Positions 42,355-50,966 of a stretch of 64,000 nt of DNA are shown piece by piece; position 1 is the stretch's first letter; every line of letters starts with the position of its first letter. Source of the DNA: Peribacillus frigoritolerans. Its GTDB lineage: Bacteria; Bacillota; Bacilli; Bacillales; DSM-1321. The stretch covers positions 62,001 through 126,000 of the forward strand of contig NZ_JAUUTW010000011.1 of NCBI RefSeq assembly GCF_030676415.1, given 5' to 3'. The notes under the pieces were generated by a model. That model saw only the letters and a program-made list of their open reading frames with translations. It had not been told where the DNA came from and did no database searches. A program made the position numbers and the translations under genes.

Positions 42355-44976
42355 TTATTTCTTCGGCAATGGATTTGTTGAAACCTTTTCGAAAAACCTC
42401 TCTACATATTCGAAATCCGTATAAAAGAACAATAATAGGTCACCCGGTTGTGATGTTTCCCAGGCTTTTACGAATGCGTCCAATTCATTAGGTTCGATGA
42501 ATGTCCGATCTTTTTGTAACCCTGCTTCTACGGCAGCTTCCTGAAGCAGCCCGGCTACTTCGAACGGCTCCCTTCCCCGCAAATCATCGTCTTCTTTAAT
42601 GATGAACAGATCGGAATTAATGGCCGCCACCTTGGAGAGCCTGATAAGTTCTACATCAATACGGTCCCCCGGTCCTGCCAAAACAGTGATAAGGCGATTT
42701 TTGTTATAGGCACTGACCGTTTCGAATATGGCCTTCAATCCTGCTTCATTATGGGCATAGTCGATGATGATCGTGCGCTCTTTCAACTTCTTTAAATTGA
42801 AGCGTCCTTTGGACAAATTCGTATCAGGCATAAATGTGGCAGCCTTTCTTCTTAGTTCTTCCATGGAAATGCCTTGTGTTTCGGCTGCGGCTAACGCCTG
42901 TAGTAAATTGGCGATATTATGACGTGCCCTGCCGGAAATCGTTATTGGAATCATGGTGCAATCCATAAATTGGTGGATGACACCATCAGATGAATGACAA
43001 ATTACGCCTTGTTCATTGACGTACCAAACTTTACATCCCCCATTTATCGCAGCCTTCACGTGAGGTTGGGTGGCATCTGTAGAGGTGTAAATGACCTCCC
43101 CATCAGTATAAGCGTTCATGGCAGCTACATTCGGGTCATCTGCATTAAGCACACAATAGCCTGTTTTCATTACGACTTCGGCTACCAGCCTCTTTAATTT
43201 TATGAGATCATCCAATGTATCGATTCCATCACGTCCGAGGTGATCCTCACTTACATTGGTAATGATCCCCACATCACATTTACGAAAAGCCAGACCTTCA
43301 CGCAGAATCCCTCCCCGGGCCGTTTCCAATACCGCTACATCAACTTCAGGATGGGCCAATACCATTCTTGCACTGACCGGGCCACTGCAATCACCATGAT
43401 CCAGTGCCTCATCACCGATATATACTCCATCAGAATTGGTCATACCGACCTTTGTTTTTTCATTAGTAAGAAAATAATGAACCAATCGGGTCGTTGTCGT
43501 CTTTCCATTTGTTCCGGTCACTGCGATGATCGGTATAGCTGCCTCTTCCCGAGTTGGAAATAAATAATCGACAATGGCTTTGCCTACATCCCTTTTTTTT
43601 CCTTCACTCGGATAATGATGCATTCGAATTCCCGGTGCAGCATTCACTTCAATAATCGCAGTCCTTGAATGTTCGATTGGTTTTGATATATCCTCACAGA
43701 TAAAATCTATTCCGGCTATATCCAGACCGATCGCTTTCGCGGCAGCAACCGCCATATTCTTAATGGTGGGATGAACTTGTTCCGTTACATCGATTGCCTT
43801 TCCACCAGTCGAAAGATTTGCATTGCCGACAACTTGAACCAATTCTCCTTGATTCGGAATGGTATCGAGCGTCCGATTCGATTTTTCCAGGTAACACGTC
43901 ACGGTATGTGTAAGTGGGATTTTTGACATCGGCTTTTCATGACCTTCTCCCCGCAAATCATTACAATTTTCCTTTTCTATCAATTTGCGTATCGTTTCCT
44001 TACCGTTGCCAATAATATAGGGAGGAAGCCTCAAACTAGCGGCGATAAGTTCTCCGTTGACTATCAGTAACCGATAATCATGTCCTTCAATATGCCGTTC
44101 GACAATGTACTTCTCCACATGCGGCTCCAAACAATTGATTACATTGAATAGTTCATCCTTATTTTTGATATGGGTGATGACACCCTGCCCCTGTCTCCCA
44201 TTATACGGTTTAATGACCAGCGGAAAACCCAGCCTGTCCGCCGAGGCAAAGATATCTTCAATGGAATGGGCAACCTCCCCTTCAGGTACAGGGAGACCAC
44301 ACCCTCTTAAAATTGATTTGGTCAATGATTTGTCACATGAATTCTCAACGGCAATATTCGAAGTCTGGCTAGAAATTGTCGCCTGGACATACTTCTGCCT
44401 TGTGCCGGTTCCTAACCGCAGTAAGCTATCATCACCCATTCGTTCGACAGGGATGTCTTTTGCTTGTGCAGCCTTATAAATGGCTTCGGTACTTGGCCCC
44501 AGTTTATTTTTATAATATAACTGTTCTATTTGTTTTACATAAGATTGTACATTTATAAATTTTTCACCATTCAGGATGGCTTCCACGATATCTTTTGCTG
44601 CTAAAAAAGCTTGAAGACCTGAGTGGGGCTCCTGATAGTCAAAGGTAACATAATAAAGACCCTTCTTTTCCATCATTATCGTTTTTCCACGAACGGCTTC
44701 GATTCCAGCCAAGTTTTGAAGTTCAATCGTCATATGCTCCAATATATGACCCATCCATGTTCCTTTTCTCAGCCTCTCGGCGAATCCGCCTCGATACCCT
44801 TTAGAACATGTATGGCTTCCCAAGTTCGGGAGCGCCTTTAACAATTTTTCATTGAATCCAGGTATTGAATCAGATGGTTTCTGTTCCAGTTCCCCTATAT
44901 CCAATTCAATGCAAATCGTCGGTGTATAAGCAAAATAATTAGGTCCTTTTAAATAACGGACTCGATTGATTATCAT
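42355..44976 (-). CDS. cphA: Cyanophycin synthetase
   Basis: The 873-residue protein has the three-part CphA plan: an N-terminal domain (GSHTCSKGYRGGFAERL), an ATP-grasp domain (about 210-470; KPYNGRQGQGVI, IDFICEDI...IEVNAAPGIRMH) and a C-terminal Mur-ligase-like domain (IAVTGTNGKTTTTRLV, NVSEDHLG, DYAHNEAG). It polymerises Asp and Arg into multi-L-arginyl-poly-L-aspartate, a nitrogen and carbon reserve. It overlaps the cyanophycinase gene by four bases. Length fits cyanobacterial CphA (about 875). Confidence 0.94.
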   Translation of the reverse strand: MIINRVRYLKGPNYFAYTPTICIELDIGELEQKPSDSIPGFNEKLLKALPNLGSHTCSKGYRGGFAERLRKGTWMGHILEHMTIELQNLAGIEAVRGKTIMMEKKGLYYVTFDYQEPHSGLQAFLAAKDIVEAILNGEKFINVQSYVKQIEQLYYKNKLGPSTEAIYKAAQAKDIPVERMGDDSLLRLGTGTRQKYVQATISSQTSNIAVENSCDKSLTKSILRGCGLPVPEGEVAHSIEDIFASADRLGFPLVIKPYNGRQGQGVITHIKNKDELFNVINCLEPHVEKYIVERHIEGHDYRLLIVNGELIAASLRLPPYIIGNGKETIRKLIEKENCNDLRGEGHEKPMSKIPLTHTVTCYLEKSNRTLDTIPNQGELVQVVGNANLSTGGKAIDVTEQVHPTIKNMAVAAAKAIGLDIAGIDFICEDISKPIEHSRTAIIEVNAAPGIRMHHYPSEGKKRDVGKAIVDYLFPTREEAAIPIIAVTGTNGKTTTTRLVHYFLTNEKTKVGMTNSDGVYIGDEALDHGDCSGPVSARMVLAHPEVDVAVLETARGGILREGLAFRKCDVGIITNVSEDHLGRDGIDTLDDLIKLKRLVAEVVMKTGYCVLNADDPNVAAMNAYTDGEVIYTSTDATQPHVKAAINGGCKVWYVNEQGVICHSSDGVIHQFMDCTMIPITISGRARHNIANLLQALAAAETQGISMEELRRKAATFMPDTNLSKGRFNLKKLKERTIIIDYAHNEAGLKAIFETVSAYNKNRLITVLAGPGDRIDVELIRLSKVAAINSDLFIIKEDDDLRGREPFEVAGLLQEAAVEAGLQKDRTFIEPNELDAFVKAWETSQPGDLLLFFYTDFEYVERFFEKVSTNPLPKK

Positions 44977-45788
44977 TGTTGGATCCCCTTTTTCATCAAC
45001 AATTTCCTGGTAAGCAGGTCAAAACGGTATCCCCTGGTTAGTGCATGAAGGTTAAATCCCGAAAGAGTCAATTCTTCACTGCCATTATCAGAGGATGTGA
45101 TATTGATATAATCACTGTTGCTTCCATCAAGAACCAATACTTGATGTTGGCCTACTACTTCAAAATGACCGTCTTTAACTAATATGGCTGTATTTTCATC
45201 AATGCCAATACCCATAATTTCTTTATTCCCTGCTATCGCACTTAACAGACGGTCAAAGCGGCCACGTTGGGAAAAATGTTGATCGATTATCAAACCGGCA
45301 AGGAAGCCGAAACCTACCCCAATCTCAACCTTTAACTTATTGTCATTCAGCATCGTGTCAGCAGCAATGATCATATGCTTACCTAAAATGGAAGCGCCAG
45401 CACTTGTTCCAGCTACCACCATTCCTTTATGCCATGCTTTAGAAAGGGCATCGTGGAATTTGGTTTTAACAATCAGTTCAGACAATCGGCTCTGGTTTCC
45501 CCCTGAAATGAAGATGGCGGAAAAAGATGTCAGCTGTTCACAAATTGCCGGGTCATCTGCATCCTGCCTTGAATCCAGCTTGATCACTTCCACCCTGCCC
45601 ACACCTAAATCCCTGAAAATCTTGATATATTCTGTACTCACTTCCTCAGGAATTTCACTCGCTGTAGGCAATATTCCTATTCCGCCATCACTATTACGGG
45701 TTGCAAGCTCGACAAATTTATTTAATACTTCACCTTCAAGGCACTTATCCTCTGCCCCGCCGATGATAAGTAATTCACCACAATTCAT
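44973..45788 (-). CDS. cphB: Cyanophycinase
   Basis: The 271-residue peptidase family S51 member has the nucleophile Ser in VAGTSAGASILG, preceded by FISGGNQSRL, and a conserved DQHFSQRGRFDRLL segment. It cleaves cyanophycin into beta-Asp-Arg dipeptides. It is the first gene of a cphB-cphA operon, the usual order in heterotrophs and cyanobacteria. A dipeptide-degrading isoaspartyl dipeptidase is not encoded nearby. Confidence 0.93.
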   Translation of the reverse strand: MNCGELLIIGGAEDKCLEGEVLNKFVELATRNSDGGIGILPTASEIPEEVSTEYIKIFRDLGVGRVEVIKLDSRQDADDPAICEQLTSFSAIFISGGNQSRLSELIVKTKFHDALSKAWHKGMVVAGTSAGASILGKHMIIAADTMLNDNKLKVEIGVGFGFLAGLIIDQHFSQRGRFDRLLSAIAGNKEIMGIGIDENTAILVKDGHFEVVGQHQVLVLDGSNSDYINITSSDNGSEELTLSGFNLHALTRGYRFDLLTRKLLMKKGIQQ

Positions 45789-45911
45789 TCATCATACTCA
45801 CCTTTACAAATGGATTAACATCATGAAAATTGCTCTAAACAGAACACATAATGACTAGTATGGCAACTTCTTTCAGTCTTCATTCATAAAAATGGCAAAC
45901 TTCATAAATTT

Positions 45912-45937
45912 GTTTAACTTAATGAAAAAAGAGGAAA
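45912..45937 (+). promoter_or_regulatory. Candidate sigma-B promoter
   Basis: GTTTAA and AGGAAA are separated by 14 bases, one mismatch from the general-stress consensus GTTTAA-N12-15-GGGWAW, about 35 bases before a stress-protein gene. Confidence 0.5.
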
Positions 45938-45972
45938 AGTAATAGAGTAAAAAATAAAAGGAGTGTGCAAAA

Positions 45973-46395
45973 ATGATCCAAAACCAATTAAAAGAAAAAG
46001 TATTGAACATCATCCGTGATCATAAAATAGGAGTTTTATCTTCAGTTGAAAACAACAAACCACATTCACGCTATATGACATTTTTTAACGATGAATTAAC
46101 TTTATACACACCAACGAGTGGAAAGACGGAAAAAATTGATGAAATTGAAAAGAATCCTAATGTCCATATCCTGATCGGCTATGATAATGAAGGATTTGGC
46201 GATTCTTACCTGGAAATCTCAGGTACCTCGAAAATAAACGATTCACAGGAACTGAAGGATAAATTATGGAATGGATCCTTTGAAGATTGGTTCGAAGGTC
46301 CTAATGATCCAAATTATATAATTCTCCAAATTAAGCCGGAAAGCATCCGATTGATGAACAACAACGGTGAACCTCCACAAGAATTATCATTATAA
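45973..46395 (+). CDS. Pyridoxamine 5'-phosphate oxidase-like general stress protein
   Basis: The 140-residue split-barrel flavin-binding protein, in the general stress protein 26 (YdaG) group, shows HKIGVLSSVENNKPHSRYMTF, LYTPTSGKTEKIDEIEKNP and a C-terminal IKPESIRLM. It probably binds FMN or a similar cofactor; the reaction is unknown. AAAGGAGTG precedes the ATG, and a sigma-B-type promoter fits the family's stress regulation. Confidence 0.88.
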   Translation: MIQNQLKEKVLNIIRDHKIGVLSSVENNKPHSRYMTFFNDELTLYTPTSGKTEKIDEIEKNPNVHILIGYDNEGFGDSYLEISGTSKINDSQELKDKLWNGSFEDWFEGPNDPNYIILQIKPESIRLMNNNGEPPQELSL

Positions 46396-46413
46396 ATCAG
46401 CATTATTTGTCAT

Positions 46414-46599
46414 TCACGAGTAAATGGGCCAAATCTCGTTTATAATGCCAATTCACGAGTAAAACACCTAAACTCACGAGTAAAACACCGAAATTCACGA
46501 GTAAAACACCTAAACTCACGAGTAAAACACCGAAATTCACGAGTAAAACGCCGAAATTCACGGGTATTATACTAAAACTCACGACTATAATAAAAATGA
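46414..46599. repeat. 21-bp direct tandem repeat array
   Basis: TCACGAGTAAAACACC(T/G)AAA(C/T) repeats in strict 21-base register at 46453, 46474, 46495, 46516, 46537, 46558 and 46579. More diverged units lie at 46414 and 46435. Types T-AAAC and G-AAAT alternate, so the central part is a duplicated 42-bp dimer; the last two units are decayed. There are no spacers, so this is not CRISPR. It lies between a stress gene and a terminator. Confidence 0.9.
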
Positions 46600-46616
46600 T
46601 TGCTAAAAAACCAGTA

Positions 46617-46653
46617 AAAGCCCGCACTCATATGATAGGAGTGCGGGCTTTTT
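46617..46653. terminator. Bidirectional terminator
   Basis: AAAGCCCGCACTC / GAGTGCGGGCTTT with a nine-base loop and TTTTT closes the M42 peptidase gene from the minus strand. Confidence 0.88.
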
Positions 46654-46658
46654 CCCGA

Positions 46659-47705
46659 TTACACCAACTCTGATTGGATATAATGCAAAATCAGATTGGC
46701 TGTATGCTTTAATGAAGAGACATGTGTCCGCTCGAAGGCATGTGAAGCATCGATCCCCGGTCCGATCAAACCATGTACGACATCATATCCTGCCCGGATC
46801 GCAGCGGAAGCGTCCGATCCATAATATGGATAGATATCGACGCGGTAGTCGACAGCATTTGCTTGGGCAAGTGAGACCAGGTGCTGACGCAGTTTATAAT
46901 GATATGGACCTGAGGAGTCTTTTGCGCAAATGGAAACGCTGAATTCATCCGTCGATTGTCCATCACCGATCGCGCCCATATCTACTGCTAGATATTCGAC
47001 TGTTTTCTCAGGGATATTGGAATTTCCGCCATAGCCGATTTCTTCATTGTTGGAAATCAGGAAATGGGTCGTATATGGCAATTTTATCTTTCCTGCGGAA
47101 ATGAGGTCAATGATATGAAGGAGGATGCCTACGCTAGCTTTATCATCCAAATGCCTTGATTTCAAAAAGCCTGTGTCCGTCACTTCCACTCTTGGTTCAA
47201 AGGAGACAAAATCTCCAACAGAAATGCCTATGGCCTCCGTTTCCGCTTTGGTTTTTACGACTGCATCTATACGGACTTCAATAGTCTCATCATCCCGCTT
47301 GGCATCCCCGGCATTTTTATATACATGGACAGATGTCTGGTTGATTAAAATGGTGCCGGTGATAATGGTCCCATCAGCCGTATGGATTTTACAATACTCC
47401 CCTTCCACTGAATTCCAGCGGAAACCGCCGATCATCGTCAATTTAAGGCGGCCATTCGATTTGATTTCCTTTACCATGGCTCCCAGGGTATCAACATGGG
47501 CAGTAAGCAAACGATGTCTGCCATCATCTTCGCCTTTTAATGAAGCAAGTAGTGCACCTTTATTCGTGATCTGGTAAGGTACCTTCCTTTTCTCCATGAA
47601 TTCGGCCGCGTATTTAATGGCTTGCTCCGTATAGCCGGAGGGGCTGGGTATTGATACTAACTCTTTTATGTAAGATACGATTTCTTTTTCTTCGATCACA
47701 CTCAA
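46659..47705 (-). CDS. M42 family metallopeptidase
   Basis: The 348-residue aminopeptidase has the di-metal ligands in TAHVDTLGAM (His/Asp), KSRHLDDKAS (Asp), SNNEEIGYGG (catalytic Glu-Glu), VDMGAIG (Asp) and GIDASHAFERTH (His). M42 enzymes (PepA/YsdC/FrvX) form dodecameric glutamyl or general aminopeptidases that trim peptides. The gene lies next to small unknown genes and an oligopeptide importer, which fits peptide use but is not proof. Confidence 0.93.
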   Translation of the reverse strand: MSVIEEKEIVSYIKELVSIPSPSGYTEQAIKYAAEFMEKRKVPYQITNKGALLASLKGEDDGRHRLLTAHVDTLGAMVKEIKSNGRLKLTMIGGFRWNSVEGEYCKIHTADGTIITGTILINQTSVHVYKNAGDAKRDDETIEVRIDAVVKTKAETEAIGISVGDFVSFEPRVEVTDTGFLKSRHLDDKASVGILLHIIDLISAGKIKLPYTTHFLISNNEEIGYGGNSNIPEKTVEYLAVDMGAIGDGQSTDEFSVSICAKDSSGPYHYKLRQHLVSLAQANAVDYRVDIYPYYGSDASAAIRAGYDVVHGLIGPGIDASHAFERTHVSSLKHTANLILHYIQSELV

Positions 47706-47765
47706 GCATATCTCTCCTTTCCTCTTTGTTCATTATATCTTTTCATGGCAACTTTTAACATATTA

Positions 47766-47791
47766 AAAGACCGCCAAAAGGCGGCCCTTTA
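47766..47791 (-). terminator. Terminator after small membrane gene
   Basis: On the minus strand CCGCC-ttt(t)-GGCGG is followed by TCTTTTAAT. Confidence 0.65.
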
Positions 47792-47797
47792 ATAGCT

Positions 47798-47935
47798 TTA
47801 ACTCATAAAAGCCATGACAGGCAAGATGGCCATAGCTAATGTTGTAATTCCATATAACGCTAAATTCTCCATATGCACTTTCCTTTTCCACTTATCGCGC
47901 CATACCTTGTATCTGTCCATATCTTCGTTTCTCAT
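47798..47935 (-). CDS. Small membrane protein (45 aa)
   Basis: ATG 47935 follows AAGGAGG. The N-terminal half is charged (MRNEDMDRYKVWRDKWKRK), and the C-terminal half is one hydrophobic helix (LALYGITTLAMAILPVMAF). It would be a tail-type single-span protein with positive residues inside. No family is recognised. A terminator follows, so it is probably a genuine short gene. Confidence 0.65.
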   Translation of the reverse strand: MRNEDMDRYKVWRDKWKRKVHMENLALYGITTLAMAILPVMAFMS

Positions 47936-47966
47936 AAAAAAACCTCCTTCATGATGAAAGTTCAAC

Positions 47967-48158
47967 TTACTTCAATTGTCTTTGTTTGTTGGACATTTCC
48001 TTCATATATTCCAAGAAGGCAATTCTCTTTTCGTCTGGATAGGCTGCAATGTCTGCAATGATTTCCTCTTCAAGAGGTTTCAGTAAACGGCCAACCGATT
48101 CAGTAAACAATATTTCTAACTCTCTCTTTGTTTCATTAGGATTTCTCACTTCCAACAA
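47967..48158 (-). CDS. Small soluble hypothetical protein (about 63 aa)
   Basis: The frame reads ...VRNPNETKRELEILFTESV, then GRLLKPLEEEIIADIAAYPDEKRIAFLEYMKEMS: an acidic helical protein. Candidate starts are TTG 48158 or nearby TTG/GTG codons behind GGAAGG. It precedes the 45-residue membrane protein gene on the same strand. No known family is identified. Confidence 0.6.
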   Translation of the reverse strand: MLEVRNPNETKRELEILFTESVGRLLKPLEEEIIADIAAYPDEKRIAFLEYMKEMSNKQRQLK

Positions 48159-48221
48159 TATCACCCTTCCAATTACTTACTATTATCTATATAACCTTTA
48201 TCCACTTCATTGAAACGCAAA

Positions 48222-48252
48222 AAAATCGACCGCCCATAAAGGCAGCCGATAG
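48222..48252 (-). terminator. Terminator of the oligopeptide ABC operon
   Basis: On the minus strand ATCG-GCTGCC / GGGCGG-TCGAT is followed by TTTTTTTG. Confidence 0.75.
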
Positions 48253-48259
48253 TCATCAA

Positions 48260-50026
48260 TTATTTGGTTACCCCGACATTATGCCACTGATATTGGCGGC
48301 CTGCGAGATAATCATAACCTGTAACGCGTTCATTCACTCCAGCCAATTGATAACGGAATAATGTCGGAATGACCGGAACCTCTTCATGGATCAATTCTTG
48401 CCACTCATTATACGTATCGATTCGATATTGATCATCGAAGGCTTCCTCTGAAATCCCTTTAGCAAGAAGCTCATCATTTTTTTCACTCACCCAGCGGGTA
48501 TAGTTAAATTCTGCAGATCTGGACCATATTCCAGATGGATCCGGATCGGAAGCTACACCCCATGCAGCTTGATAAATATCAACTTTATCATTATCCTTTT
48601 TCAGCAGGTCGTAGAATGAATTGAACTCATGCAGCCTTCCATCCTGCAATTCGACGTCCAACCCTACTTGTTCCCATTGCTGGATATAATATCTTGCTAG
48701 TGGCTCAGAAACATCGGAACCGCTCATGGAAGCAAAGTTGATTTTGAACTCTTTTCCGTCAGCATCTTCGCGAATGCCATCATTATTCGTATCTACAAAT
48801 CCTGCTTCATCCAAAAGTTCCTTAGCTTTTTCAGGATTATATTCATATGGTTTTAGGTCTTTATTGTTATATTTAAAGTTCGGGGTAATGACCGAGTTGG
48901 CAGGGAAGCGAAGGCCCTTGAACATCTTTTCGCCAACCTCTTCATTATTGATGGCATATGCCATCGCCTGACGAAGGCGTTTGTCACCGAATTTAGGATT
49001 TTCATCCATAACATTTTCTTCTTTTTCCTTATCATAATGACCGAAGTTGAAACCAATATAGGTATAAGCCAATTCAACTTTCCCCAATAATTCGACATTA
49101 TCCAATTCCTTGGCTTGCTCATATTGCTCCGCCAGGACCTCCGCTACATCGAGGTCACCATTTTCAAGTGACTTGACGACAACAGACGGATTCACGACTT
49201 TTAATGTGACACTGTCCAATTTAGGTTCACCGCGATAATAATCTTTATTCGCTTCGAATTCGACCGCTTCCCCTTGTACGATTTTCTTCACTTTGAATGG
49301 TCCAAAACCAATCGGGTTTTTACGGATTTTATCCGAAGATTCCAAATCTGCAATCGGAACATCCTTTAAGTATTCTTTATGAAGCGGGTATGTCCATAAT
49401 CCGGTCGTGACGGAAGGATTCGCTTTTTTGAATGTGAAAACGATTTTCTTGCCGTCGGCTTTAATGCCTGAAATCTTATCCGCTTTCCCTTCATGATACT
49501 CTTCCATACCCTCGATTAAAGCCATTTGTTCATCATAGCGGACACCTTTGTAATCTTTGCTTCCCATGACAAGATATGCATATTCCAAATCGGCACCAGT
49601 CACAGGTTTTCCATCATGCCAATTTACATTATCCTTAATCGTCAGCGTAACCGTTTTATGGTCGTCTGAAATCTCATAGGAAGCGGCACCTTCATTCGTG
49701 AACACATAGTTTTCGTCTGTATCCAATAAATCTTCATCATCCAGGAAAGTGATGATTTGGTGATCCGGTTCGCCTTGATAGAAAACTTTGTTTAATATCC
49801 CTTCAAACGGGGTATCGGATACCAAACCATATGTCAGATGGCCGCCTTCAATCGGCTCTCCTTGATTGGTCGTCTTTGTCGGGAATTTAGAGGTATCGAC
49901 CTGTTCGACATCTTTCCCTTTTTTCTCTTTCGTTGACGATTTCTCCGTATCATTCGAACATGCAGCAAGCAGTAGAGACGAAATGGCCAATGCACTTAAT
50001 ACCTTACTGTAGCTTTTGACTTTCAT
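48260..50026 (-). CDS. Oligopeptide ABC transporter substrate-binding lipoprotein (AppA/OppA-like)
   Basis: The protein is about 588 residues with signal peptide and lipobox LLAACSND, then family-5 solute-binding motifs (IKDNVNWHDGKPVTGADLEYAY read as WHDGKPVTGADLEY, and RKNPIGFGPFKV). The middle resembles B. subtilis AppA. ATG 50026 lies nine bases after GGGGAG; an ATG three codons earlier is too close. It is the last gene of a five-gene operon D-F-B-C-A and captures extracellular peptides. Confidence 0.9.
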   Translation of the reverse strand: MKVKSYSKVLSALAISSLLLAACSNDTEKSSTKEKKGKDVEQVDTSKFPTKTTNQGEPIEGGHLTYGLVSDTPFEGILNKVFYQGEPDHQIITFLDDEDLLDTDENYVFTNEGAASYEISDDHKTVTLTIKDNVNWHDGKPVTGADLEYAYLVMGSKDYKGVRYDEQMALIEGMEEYHEGKADKISGIKADGKKIVFTFKKANPSVTTGLWTYPLHKEYLKDVPIADLESSDKIRKNPIGFGPFKVKKIVQGEAVEFEANKDYYRGEPKLDSVTLKVVNPSVVVKSLENGDLDVAEVLAEQYEQAKELDNVELLGKVELAYTYIGFNFGHYDKEKEENVMDENPKFGDKRLRQAMAYAINNEEVGEKMFKGLRFPANSVITPNFKYNNKDLKPYEYNPEKAKELLDEAGFVDTNNDGIREDADGKEFKINFASMSGSDVSEPLARYYIQQWEQVGLDVELQDGRLHEFNSFYDLLKKDNDKVDIYQAAWGVASDPDPSGIWSRSAEFNYTRWVSEKNDELLAKGISEEAFDDQYRIDTYNEWQELIHEEVPVIPTLFRYQLAGVNERVTGYDYLAGRQYQWHNVGVTK

Positions 50027-50044
50027 ATCATACACTCCCCTTTT

Positions 50045-50959
50045 TTATCCTCTTCTTTGTCTTGCATCGGCGGCGCGTTTTAACGCTTGACCAACGAAAT
50101 TTATACTCAGCATCAACACTAAAATCATGAGTGATGCGGGTACCCATATCCACCACTTGTTTTCCAGAACATCTGGATTACGAGCATAACTGATGAGCGT
50201 CCCTAAACTCGGTGTGCTCTCCGGAAGACCGAACCCTAAAAAAGTCAAACTGGATTCTAGGCCAATATTGCCAGCAAGGTTCAAAATGAAGTTAACGATG
50301 ATCAATGAACTGACATTGGGCAGAAGCTGAAACAGGATGATTTTCCAATGTGGCGTCCCGAGTGTCTGTGAGGCATGGATATAATCCAGCTCACGCTCAG
50401 ACAAAGCCTTTGAACGAATCAGCCGTGCCTTTCCTGTCCATAAAAACATCGTCATGATTAAAATGAAAACATATACATTGAAGATCGGTACAATCGTGAC
50501 TACAACGATGATGAACATCAATTGCGGAAGGGCAATCACGAAATCGATAACGCGCATGATCACATTATCGGTTGCCCCGCCGAAATAGCCAGCCAGAAGC
50601 CCTAATGATAAACCGATGATAGCCGTGAATAATGTAATGAATAAACTGATCGTGAATGAATTTCTCGTACCTATTATCAGTTGTCCGAATACATCCCGGC
50701 CGCCATAATCGGTTCCAAGCCAATAGTCTGAAGATGGTTCCATATAAATGGAGAGAAAATCGACCTTGGCTATTTCCTTGGCGTCCATGAAGAACGATGC
50801 ACCGTAAACAAAAAGCAATATGGCTGCTAATATAATCAATGAGCCCATGGCAAGTTTATCCTTTTTGATTTCCTGCCAGATGATTTTGATTCCTGAAGGG
50901 CTCACATCGTTAACTTGTATGTTCTTTCCGGTTTCTACTTTCATTTCCATACGACTCAC
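50045..50959 (-). CDS. Oligopeptide ABC permease (AppC/OppC-like)
   Basis: The 304-residue protein has six helices, an N-terminal OppC-type cytosolic segment before helix 1, the DppC motif WLGTDYGGRDVFGQLIIGTRNS and the EAA-type coupling loop ASQTLGTPHWKIILFQLLPN. The GTG at 50959 follows AGGAG. It lies eight bases downstream of the AppB-like gene. Confidence 0.92.
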   Translation of the reverse strand: MSRMEMKVETGKNIQVNDVSPSGIKIIWQEIKKDKLAMGSLIILAAILLFVYGASFFMDAKEIAKVDFLSIYMEPSSDYWLGTDYGGRDVFGQLIIGTRNSFTISLFITLFTAIIGLSLGLLAGYFGGATDNVIMRVIDFVIALPQLMFIIVVVTIVPIFNVYVFILIMTMFLWTGKARLIRSKALSERELDYIHASQTLGTPHWKIILFQLLPNVSSLIIVNFILNLAGNIGLESSLTFLGFGLPESTPSLGTLISYARNPDVLENKWWIWVPASLMILVLMLSINFVGQALKRAADARQRRG

Positions 50960-50966
50960 CCCGCTC

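Noticed and set aside
46414-46599. Regular repeats suggesting a CRISPR array
   Set aside because: Units are directly adjacent without unique spacers, period 21, and no cas gene is present.
46403-46627. 74-codon hydrophobic minus-strand ORF across the repeat array
   Set aside because: Its start lies inside a terminator stem, it has no ribosome site, and its periodicity comes from the 21-bp DNA repeat.
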